From Undibacterium_A arcticum (GTDB lineage: Bacteria > Pseudomonadota > Gammaproteobacteria > Burkholderiales > Burkholderiaceae_D), in NCBI RefSeq assembly GCF_042660705.1, contig NZ_JBHSUQ010000001.1: a stretch of 64,000 nt of DNA; one strand, 5' to 3'. The position numbers were made by a program, and so were the translations under genes. Under the pieces are notes generated by a model. It did not search any database and was not told where the DNA came from. It saw only the letters and a list, made by a program, of their open reading frames with translations. Below, one piece after another: positions 55,094 through 62,016 of the stretch; within the stretch, counting starts at the first letter, position 1; each line of letters starts with the position of its first letter.

Positions 55094-55227
55094 GAATCAT
55101 TCCTGGAAAAAACTTTTAATCATTCCTCAAACGCACAAGGTCGCTATTTTAAATCGTTTGTGCGATCCGGATTATGGCGCAAAAATCCACCATGTGATTC
55201 GATCAATCCACCTTGGAAGGAAGCGCC

Positions 55228-56640
55228 ATGAGCAATGAACCATTACCAGTCAAGTTTAAGCCCTACACCCGTCAGTCGATCAACCAGGCCCCGCAGTGGG
55301 AACTGCTCTCGAAAGATTTGCAGGAGGCCGTGCTGGTCGTATCGCGCGTATTGCCCTTCCGCACCAACCAGTATGTGATGAACGAATTGATCGATTGGAA
55401 CAACATTCCAGACGATCCGATTTACCGCCTGACCTTTCCGCACCGCGACATGCTGGAGCCGGAAGAATACAAAGTCCTGCGTGATCTGGTGCTGGTCCAG
55501 AAAGATGAAATCGCGATTGAAAAACTGGTGCGCAGCATCCGCATGCGCATGAATCCGCACCCGGCGGGGCAGATGACGCACAACGTGCCGACCATGAATG
55601 AGGAGCCGGTGCGCGGCCTGCAGCATAAATACAAGCAGACGGTGTTGTTCTTCCCCAGTTCCGGCCAGACTTGTCATGCCTACTGCACTTTCTGTTTCCG
55701 CTGGCCGCAATTTGTCGGCATGGACGACCTGAAATTCGATGCCAGGGAATCGAACGAACTGGTGTCCTACCTGAAGCTGCATCCCGAAGTCACCGACGTC
55801 CTGATCACCGGCGGCGACCCGCTGATCATGAACACGCGTTCGCTGGCCGGCTATCTCGAACCGCTGCTGGCGCCCGAGCTGTCGCATATCCAGAACATCC
55901 GCATCGGCACCAAATCGGTCGCCTACTGGCCGCAGCGCTTCGTCACCGACAAGGATGCGGACGACTTGATCGAACTCTTCAAAAAAGTCGTCGCCGCCGG
56001 CAAAAATCTGGCGATCATGGGCCACTACAATCATCCGGTCGAGTTGCGCCAGGAAATCGCGCAGCAGGCCGTCAAGCGCATCGTCTCGTCCGGCGCGACG
56101 CTGCGCATGCAGGCGCCGCTGATCCGCCACATCAATGAAGACCCCAAGGGCTGGGCCGAGTTGTGGACCACCGGCGTGCGCCTGGGTGCGATTCCGTACT
56201 ACATGTTCGTCGAGCGCGACACCGGGCCGAGCCATTATTTCCAGTTGCCGCTGGCGAAAGCATACGAGGTATTCCAACAGGCCTATCAACTGGTATCGGG
56301 TCTGTCGCGCACGGTGCGCGGACCTTCGATGAGCGCGTTTCCCGGCAAGGTGGTGATCGACGGTATCGTCACCATCGGCGGCGAAAAAGTGTTTGCGCTG
56401 CAGTTCCTGCAGGCCCGCAATCCGGACTGGGTACGCCGGCCGTTCTATGCGAAGTTCGATCCCGAGGCGACCTGGCTGGACGATCTGGTCCCGGCATTTG
56501 GCGAGAAGAAGTTTTTCTTCGAGACGGAGCAAGACCCGCCGCGCGCGACCATTCATATTCTGGCGCGCCATGATAAGGTGGTGCGTACCGCCGCAAATGC
56601 CGATCTGCAGCCGGCCGTATCCATCGCTAACGAGGTTTGA
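55228..56640 (+). CDS. KamA-family radical SAM aminomutase, substrate unknown (not lysine by residue comparison)
   Basis: 470 residues from the ATG at 55228, preceded by GGAAGGAA. The radical-SAM cluster motif is C149-x3-C153-x2-C156 (CHAYCTFCF). GGDPLIMNTRSLAGYL and GHYNHPVEL follow the lysine 2,3-aminomutase (KAM) barrel. A gap-free comparison from memory of the KAM C-terminal segment places K374 on the PLP lysine (K337). The two Asp residues that hold the lysine side chain in KAM (D293, D330) become R330 and S367. Glutamate 2,3-aminomutase is reported to have Lys and Asn there, so an acidic amino acid is plausible. Likely product: a beta-amino acid. It is followed five bases later by an aminotransferase. 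Confidence 0.88.
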   Translation: MSNEPLPVKFKPYTRQSINQAPQWELLSKDLQEAVLVVSRVLPFRTNQYVMNELIDWNNIPDDPIYRLTFPHRDMLEPEEYKVLRDLVLVQKDEIAIEKLVRSIRMRMNPHPAGQMTHNVPTMNEEPVRGLQHKYKQTVLFFPSSGQTCHAYCTFCFRWPQFVGMDDLKFDARESNELVSYLKLHPEVTDVLITGGDPLIMNTRSLAGYLEPLLAPELSHIQNIRIGTKSVAYWPQRFVTDKDADDLIELFKKVVAAGKNLAIMGHYNHPVELRQEIAQQAVKRIVSSGATLRMQAPLIRHINEDPKGWAELWTTGVRLGAIPYYMFVERDTGPSHYFQLPLAKAYEVFQQAYQLVSGLSRTVRGPSMSAFPGKVVIDGIVTIGGEKVFALQFLQARNPDWVRRPFYAKFDPEATWLDDLVPAFGEKKFFFETEQDPPRATIHILARHDKVVRTAANADLQPAVSIANEV

Positions 56641-56645
56641 GCAAC

Positions 56646-57992
56646 ATGAGCCATCTCTTGCACAGGCAAATTCATCACGACTACCCGGTCGGCGTCTCCG
56701 GCCAGGGCGTGTACCTGTTCGACGCCGCCGGCAAGGCCTATCTCGACGCGAGCGGTGGCGCCGCCGTGTCTTGCCTCGGCCATCAACATCCGGAGGTGCT
56801 GGCCGCGATGCATGCGCAGCTCGACAAGCTGGCCTATGCGCACACCAGTTTTTTCACGAGCGAAGCGGCCGAAGCGCTGGGCGACGAACTGATTGCGCAC
56901 GCACCGGCCAACATTTCGCATGTGTACCTGGTGTCGGGCGGATCGGAAGCGGTCGAGGCCGCGCTCAAAATGGCGCGGCAGTATTTCGTCGAGCGCGGCG
57001 AAACCGGACGCAAGCATTTCATCGCGCGCCGCCAGAGCTATCACGGCAATACCCTGGGCGCGCTGGCGGTCGGCGGCAATGCCTGGCGGCGTCAGCAGTT
57101 TGCGCCGATCCTGATCGACAGCGATTACATCGATCCCTGCTATGAATATCGCTATCGGCAGGCCGATGAAACGGCGGAAGCTTACGGCAGGCGCGCTGCC
57201 GATGCGCTCGAAGCAAAGCTGCTGGAACTCGGCCCTGAAACTGTCATCGCCTTCGTTGCGGAAACCGTGGTGGGCGCGACGCTGGGCGCGGTGCCGGCGG
57301 CGCCGGGCTATTTGCGGCGGGTGCGCGAGATCTGCGATCGCCACGGCATCCTGCTGATTCTCGATGAAGTGATGTGCGGCATGGGGCGTACTGGGACCTT
57401 GCATGCCTGCGAACAGGACGGCGTTGCGCCCGATCTGATGACGGTGGCAAAAGGTTTGGGCGGCGGTTATGCGCCGATCGGCGCAACGTTTGTCGGCAAG
57501 CAGATTTACGATGCATTCGCACAGGGCTCGGGTCTGTTCCAGCATGGCCATACCTATGTCGGCCATCCGCTGGCTTGCGCTGCGGCGCTTGCAGTGCAGC
57601 ACGTGATCCGGCGCGACGGCTTGCTCGACAACGTGGAAACCCGCGGGCGGCAATTGGAGCAAGCGCTGCGCGAGCGCTTCGATGAGCATCCGTTCGTCGG
57701 CGATATCAGGGGCCGGGGCTTGTTCTGGGGTGTCGAGCTGGTTGCGGATCGCGAGACCAAAGCGCCGTTCGATGCGAAGCTGCGGCTCCATGCACGCATC
57801 AAGTCCGAGGCGCTGGCCAGAGGTTTGATGGTGTATCCGATGGGCGGCACGATCGATGGCCGTTCGGGGGATCACGTGTTGCTTGCGCCGCCGTTTATTT
57901 CGACCGCGGATAACGTCGAGGTCATCGTCGAACGGCTCGGTGAAGCAATCGAGGCAGCTACCGCTGGCATGAAAGTAGCCATGCCGGCTTGA
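56646..57992 (+). CDS. PLP-dependent class III aminotransferase
   Basis: 448 residues from the ATG at 56646 (MSHLLHRQIHHDYPVG). Fold-type I signatures: DASGGAAVSCLGHQHPEVLA, SGGSEAVEAALKMARQYF (PLP phosphate site), SYHGNTLGALAVGG, LILDEVMCGMGRTG (PLP Asp) and the Schiff-base Lys in TVAKGLGGGYAPIGA. The class includes beta-alanine, GABA, ornithine and other omega-aminotransferases, so it is well suited to remove a beta-amino group made by the upstream aminomutase. The spacing is five bases, so they are one operon. Confidence 0.9.
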   Translation: MSHLLHRQIHHDYPVGVSGQGVYLFDAAGKAYLDASGGAAVSCLGHQHPEVLAAMHAQLDKLAYAHTSFFTSEAAEALGDELIAHAPANISHVYLVSGGSEAVEAALKMARQYFVERGETGRKHFIARRQSYHGNTLGALAVGGNAWRRQQFAPILIDSDYIDPCYEYRYRQADETAEAYGRRAADALEAKLLELGPETVIAFVAETVVGATLGAVPAAPGYLRRVREICDRHGILLILDEVMCGMGRTGTLHACEQDGVAPDLMTVAKGLGGGYAPIGATFVGKQIYDAFAQGSGLFQHGHTYVGHPLACAAALAVQHVIRRDGLLDNVETRGRQLEQALRERFDEHPFVGDIRGRGLFWGVELVADRETKAPFDAKLRLHARIKSEALARGLMVYPMGGTIDGRSGDHVLLAPPFISTADNVEVIVERLGEAIEAATAGMKVAMPA

Positions 57993-58096
57993 TTGGAAAT
58001 TGGGCTGGTGGACATACTAAAATGACCAAGTACGTACGCAGATGATTGATGCAGCCTGCGCATATTTGCTTGAACCCCCATGTTTGAAAGAATTTG

Positions 58097-58628
58097 ATGC
58101 CCCGTATTCCTTACCAGCCCGCCGATCTGGCGGAACCCAAAGAACTGGTCGATGCAATCCGCAAACGGCGCGGCGGAAATTTGCTGAACCTGGATCGCAT
58201 GCTGTTGCAAAGCGCGCCATTTGCAAGAGGCTGGAATGCGTTTCTGGGAGAAGTCAGGACCGGCCTCGAACTGTCGCCCAAACTGCGTGAGCTGGCGATG
58301 TGCGTGGTCGCCGTGCTGAACGGTGCGGCCTACGAGTTCCAGCATCACGCGCCGGAATTCATCAAGGCCGGCGGCACGGCACAGCAAGTCGAAGCAATGC
58401 AGCGTTCGGACACACTCGGCCATGATTTCATTGTTCGACAGCATCGAGCGTACCGCGATTTTGCTGACGATCGAGATGACACGCAAGATCGAAGTAAGCG
58501 ACGCGACCTTCGCCGCAGTCCGGGCCGCATTGCCCAATGAACAGCAGGTGGTGGAACTGGTGGGCGTGATCGCCACCTACAACATGGTGTCGCGCTTTCT
58601 GGTTGCGCTCGGCGTCGAGCCGGAATAA
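58097..58628 (+). pseudogene. Carboxymuconolactone decarboxylase (CMD)/AhpD-like protein, one frameshift
   Basis: About 176 residues after repair. The start region is MPRIPYQPADLAEPKELVDA, and the helical CMD core LSPKLRELAMCVVAVLNGAA, then YEFQHHAPEF (family Glu/His positions) lies in frame one. The frame changes near 58426-58430 and continues LFDSIERTAILLTIEMTRKI, then VVELVGVIATYNMVSRFLVA. There is no CxxC pair, so peroxidase function like AhpD is not indicated. It sits 105 bases after the aminotransferase and may be the third member of that operon; its role there is unknown. Confidence 0.75.
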
Positions 58629-59164
58629 GGCAAGAGGCAGTTCAGCGATGCCGTTTCTCTGATTCGTTGCATATTCTTCACGTCATTCGCGGTCGTCGCG
58701 AGCGCAATCGCTATCGCTATCGCTATCGCGCTCCTCTCTGGCGCGCTACTCAAAGCATTTGCGTTTTCGCAATCCCCGGGGTGGAATGCTTGGTTACAGT
58801 ACGGAGATATCGGCATTCTGCTTTGGGCCACTCTCGCCAAGGCTGGCCCTGCCATTCGTACTTGGGACGGTGTCACGTTATCCTCAACCTGCGAACTCGA
58901 GAGCAGGGTGCAGTTTGGTGCGAGTGGGTGCGAGTGATTTAACCTGCAGCCGACACCTTGGCGCGAGCGGCTGAGTGTGCGTTAGCTGTTATAGGAACGG
59001 TGACCGCTTGATGGCAGCCGGTTTCGGTGACGATGCGAATATACATAATGTACATAATAGTTGGCTTCCGAATGGTCATCATGGATGACAAGATGTTCAG
59101 CACTGACGCGCACGCGCGCCGGTTAACGCGGCGTTAGGCCTTTTCCAGCAGAGGAGACGAAGTA
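58629..59164. other. Intergenic region with a short tandem repeat
   Basis: About 535 bases without a supported gene. A hexanucleotide tandem (CTATCG three times, with a diverged fourth) lies at about 58705-58728. Short plus-strand frames here have no recognisable domain. The AT-rich part at 59035-59065 could carry the promoter of the next gene. Confidence 0.4.
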
Positions 59165-59815
59165 GTGGAGCAAGCTTATGGCTTGGAGATCCCACAGAGC
59201 CTTGAGGAAGCCTGCGATCCGATCCGCACGGCGCTTCTTGTCTATGACATGCAAGTCGGCATCATCGGACAACTCAAGGACGGGGGCGAGATAGTTGCCA
59301 GGGTCAAGACCGTGCTGGATGCGGCGCGTGCCGCGGGATTGCGTGTGTTCTACATGCGCCACATGTCACTGCCTAAAGAGGCGACAGGTGTGTTTCAACT
59401 ACGGATGGCGATGGCGTGGCAAAGAGTCAAGACAGTGGCGCAAGTAAAGCCGTGGTTCCTGCGCGACTCTCCAGGGTTTCAGCTGGTGCCGGAACTTAGC
59501 CCACTACCGAGCGAAGTCGTCTTCGACAAGATCACGATGTCGGCGTTTGAGGGCACACCGTTGGACATCGCGCTGCGCGATTGCGGCATCAACTCCTTCA
59601 TCATCGTTGGAGTCGCCACGGAGATTGGCATTGAGCCAACGATCCGACATGGAGCCGACCTTGGTTACATCCCGATTGTGGTGACGGACGCCTGTGGCGC
59701 TGGTCAGGCGGAGGCTGGGCAGCGCGCTCTGGAGAGCATTAAGTTTGTCGGCGATGCGATATTGACCGACCTAGAAACGATCCAACAAGTTCTCCGCCGG
59801 AGGAATCCGATCTAG
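59165..59815 (+). CDS. Isochorismatase-family hydrolase lacking the catalytic Cys
   Basis: 216 residues, starting at GTG 59165 with GAGGAGACGAAG upstream. Triad positions: D28 (VYDMQVGI), K122 (FDKITMSAF) and, where cysteine hydrolases have VCV, G155 in VGVATEIGIEPTIRHG. Gly at this place is what I recall from true isochorismatases (EntB/PhzD), which use Asp and Lys without Cys, while nicotinamidases and N-carbamoyl hydrolases need Cys. So amidase activity is unlikely. No siderophore or phenazine genes adjoin it; the substrate is open. Confidence 0.82.
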   Translation: MEQAYGLEIPQSLEEACDPIRTALLVYDMQVGIIGQLKDGGEIVARVKTVLDAARAAGLRVFYMRHMSLPKEATGVFQLRMAMAWQRVKTVAQVKPWFLRDSPGFQLVPELSPLPSEVVFDKITMSAFEGTPLDIALRDCGINSFIIVGVATEIGIEPTIRHGADLGYIPIVVTDACGAGQAEAGQRALESIKFVGDAILTDLETIQQVLRRRNPI

Positions 59816-59884
59816 CAAGCGGTTCAACCGGACGCACTACCAGCGGCGCCTCGCTTGCTGTTTGGTGCGCACGGCGCACCCTAG

Positions 59885-59914
59885 CGCTGAAAACGTCAAC
59901 GCTGAAAACGTCAA
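59885..59914. repeat. Perfect 15-bp tandem duplication
   Basis: CGCTGAAAACGTCAA occurs twice, back to back, just upstream of the pilin-like mini-ORF. Probably a replication-slippage duplication. Confidence 0.75.
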
Positions 59915-59950
59915 AACTATGCGCGAATTAGCGATGGAGCTGGAATAGGT

Positions 59951-60094
59951 ATGAAGCAGCCCAAAGGCCTAACCATGATCCAGTTAATGGTTATCCTCAT
60001 CATCGCCGGTATTGCGGGGTCAGTTATCGTTGAAATCATCATAGACAAGCTATGTGAGGCCGCTCCCACTAAACAGATTTGTACCAACAGGTAA
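59951..60094 (+). CDS. Candidate 47-residue type IV prepilin-like peptide
   Basis: ATG at 59951 with GGAATAGG upstream. The reading MKQPKGLTMIQLMVILIIAG resembles a class III prepilin leader: a short basic leader, Gly at the -1 cleavage site, and a hydrophobic helix like GFTLIELMVV. The canonical Glu at +5 is Gln here. After the helix come VEIIIDKLCEAAPTKQICTN with two cysteines that could form a small loop, then a stop. No pilus genes are near. It could be a minimal pilin-like protein, the stump of a larger pilin, or chance. The frame is intact but very short. Confidence 0.45.
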   Translation: MKQPKGLTMIQLMVILIIAGIAGSVIVEIIIDKLCEAAPTKQICTNR

Positions 60095-60124
60095 AAGGAA
60101 AAGCACAGCCCGCGTACCGCGTAG

Positions 60125-60150
60125 GGCGCAATAGCGAAACGTATTGCGCC
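60125..60150. repeat. Palindromic intergenic hairpin element
   Basis: GGCGCAATA-N8-TATTGCGCC forms a perfect 9-pair stem. The motif with its CGCGTA...GGATGG surroundings is of a dispersed intergenic type seen in many proteobacteria. It could also act as a terminator for the mini-ORF upstream, but no T run follows. Confidence 0.55.
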
Positions 60151-60218
60151 GGATGGCTTCAGTCTCGCCAAGCCAACCCATCAGCCCATCTACCCATCAG
60201 CCTAGACGCTACTCGCTC

Positions 60219-60266
60219 AAAAAAAGAGGGGCGAACCGATCGCATAAGCGTCTCGCTTCGCCCCTC
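60219..60266 (-). terminator. Strong Rho-independent terminator after the aldo-keto reductase remnant
   Basis: On the minus strand GAGGGGCGAA pairs with TTCGCCCCTC (perfect 10-pair stem, long loop) and is followed by seven T. It lies 26 bases beyond the reductase stop and is still intact although the gene is not. Confidence 0.8.
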
Positions 60267-60291
60267 AAGACCCCAGTTTCTCAATCGATCG

Positions 60292-60743
60292 TCAGGCTGC
60301 GCCGCCGTCGTTGCGCTCGCTATCGAGCATCGCCATCTGATGCGCGTCGTAACGCTCGCCGGCGGCTGATCCGGCCGGAATTGCACGCTCGATGTTCGCC
60401 AGCTCGCCTCTGGTCAACACCATGTCGGCGGCCGCCAAGGCCTCCGTCAGTCGCTCGCGCCGACGTGCGCCAACCAAGGGCACAATGTCTGCGCCGCGCG
60501 ACAACGCCCAACCGATGGCGATTTGTGCAACGGTCACGCCCTTGTCGCGCGCCACCGCACGAAGTGCTTCGACCAGCGCCAGATTACGGTCCAGATTATC
60601 GCCGCTGAAGCGGGGCGTATGAGCGCGGTAGTCTCCTTCGGCGGTTCGCTGCTTCGACCAATGCCCGCTGAGAAGGCCGCGCGAGAGGACACCTACGCGG
60701 TCACGCCAATTCCGAGTTCGCGGCAGGTTGGCAAGATTTCTTT
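60292..60743 (-). pseudogene. Aldo-keto reductase, C-terminal remnant
   Basis: Only the last 150 or so residues of an approximately 330-residue NADPH-linked reductase remain: EILPTCRELGIGVT, GVLSRGLLSGHW, then DKGVTVAQIAIGWALSRGAD, IVPLVGARRRERLTEAL. The N-terminal half with the Asp-Tyr-Lys-His active site is absent; sequence beyond about 60743 is AT-rich and unrelated. There is also a one-base loss at about 60692-60694 (TAC read as TA). A true gene remnant. Confidence 0.75.
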
Positions 60744-61065
60744 ATTATTAAAGGATCGAAGAATAAACTGGCTAATTTTTAACACACTGTTATTCACAGG
60801 CAAACAATAAACCGCCACCTTTCCGCCAAGGTGCGCGCCTTCGCAGATTGGTCCGTTGTGCTATTTGCAGAAGAGTTCGCGGCACAATAGTGGTGGCAGC
60901 TCAACATCGCGCGCGTGGTGATCAGTCGCTATTCGCGACCGGCAACACTGCCGTGCGCTGTTGCACGGCAGCGTTGCCGGCAGCATGATTTAAATCATGG
61001 CATTCACGTTGACGAGCTAGTTCAAATGTTCTAAGTTTATTGGACACCGTGGAAATCTCTGGGTT
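60744..61065. other. Intergenic region, no supported gene
   Basis: About 320 bases. A perfect inverted repeat TGCCGTGC-N6-GCACGGCA lies at 60949-60970 without a T tract. The left part (60744-60800) is AT-rich and marks where the aldo-keto reductase was cut. Nothing else is recognised. Confidence 0.4.
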
Positions 61066-61395
61066 ATGGCCAGGACAACACTTCCCGATCCGATCAGCCG
61101 TTTCGTCGACGCCGTCAATCGCGGCGATACCAAATCTTTCCTGGCCTTTTTTCCGCAGGACGGCGTGTTGGACGACTCAGGACGGCGCTTCGTCGGGCAC
61201 GACGCGATCCACGGCTGGAGCGATCGCGAGTTCATCGGTGCCAATGGGAAGATGACCGTGAAAGCCGTTGCGCAGAAGACAAACGGCGTCCGTGTCACCG
61301 CCGATTGGATCAGCAACGTCTACACTGGCCGCGCGCTATTCATGTTCGTGCTGGACGGGAATCATATACGGGAGCTGCGCATCACCGGCGAGTAA
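61066..61395 (+). CDS. SnoaL/NTF2-like small protein
   Basis: 109 residues from the ATG at 61066 (MARTTLPDPISRFVDAVNRG). The cone-shaped NTF2/SnoaL fold is suggested by FLAFFPQDGVLDDSGRRFVG, then WSDREFIGANGKMTVKAVAQ, and a C-terminal strand RALFMFVLDGNHIRELRI. Many such proteins are ligand-binding or isomerase-like, and the function cannot be assigned. It lies 147 bases upstream of the molybdenum hydroxylase genes on the same strand. Confidence 0.75.
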   Translation: MARTTLPDPISRFVDAVNRGDTKSFLAFFPQDGVLDDSGRRFVGHDAIHGWSDREFIGANGKMTVKAVAQKTNGVRVTADWISNVYTGRALFMFVLDGNHIRELRITGE

Positions 61396-61542
61396 TTCCA
61401 ATTCACATTCGACACGATCACTGCGTTGCAGCGCCTGCCCGGTGTCGCGCAATGTCAGCGGTCATGCGCGTTGTTCTCCTTTCTAATATCAGCCGGCTTC
61501 CGGTTGGGCATTACGTTCAACGAACCTACAGCGGAGTGGACG

Positions 61543-62001
61543 ATGATTAGTCTCAACATCAACGGCAAGAAGCATCAGGTCGATGCACCGGACGACAAAC
61601 CCCTGCTCTGGGTACTGCGCGACGACTTGCACATGACTGGCACCAAGTTCGGTTGCGGCGCCGCACTGTGCGGTGCGTGTACCGTGCACATCGACGGCAA
61701 CCCGGTGCGATCCTGCGTGATGCCGATAAAGGCTGTGGCCGGACGCAAGGTGACCACGATCGAAGGCATCGGCGCGACACCGCTCGGCCAGAAGGTGCAG
61801 CGGACCTGGGTCGAATTGAACGTCCCGCAATGCGGGTACTGCCAGTCCGGGCAGGTGATGGCGGCCGTCGCCTTGCTGTCGAAGATCCCCAAGCCGACCG
61901 ACACCGATATCGATCAGGCGATGTCGGGCAACATCTGTCGCTGCGGCATGTATCCACGCATCCGGCGTGCACTGCACCAACTTGCGGACCAGCCGGCCTA
62001 G
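61543..62001 (+). CDS. Xanthine-oxidase-family 2Fe-2S small subunit (IorA-like)
   Basis: 152 residues from the ATG at 61543 (MISLNINGKKHQVD). Two 2Fe-2S domains: plant ferredoxin-type GTKFGCGAALCGACTVHIDG with C later in VRSCVMP, and the helical type QCGYCQSGQVM with NICRCGMYPRIRRAL. It carries electrons from the molybdenum subunit encoded 15 bases downstream. The best-known relatives are isoquinoline 1-oxidoreductase alpha and aldehyde dehydrogenase small subunits. No FAD subunit gene is seen, as usual for this branch, whose acceptor is a cytochrome or dye rather than NAD. Confidence 0.9.
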   Translation: MISLNINGKKHQVDAPDDKPLLWVLRDDLHMTGTKFGCGAALCGACTVHIDGNPVRSCVMPIKAVAGRKVTTIEGIGATPLGQKVQRTWVELNVPQCGYCQSGQVMAAVALLSKIPKPTDTDIDQAMSGNICRCGMYPRIRRALHQLADQPA

Positions 62002-62016
62002 CCGGGAGGGGGAGTC

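Noticed and set aside
58705..58728. CTATCG tandem repeat as a phase-variation tract
   Set aside because: It is outside any supported gene and only three perfect units long, so there is no sign that it switches expression.
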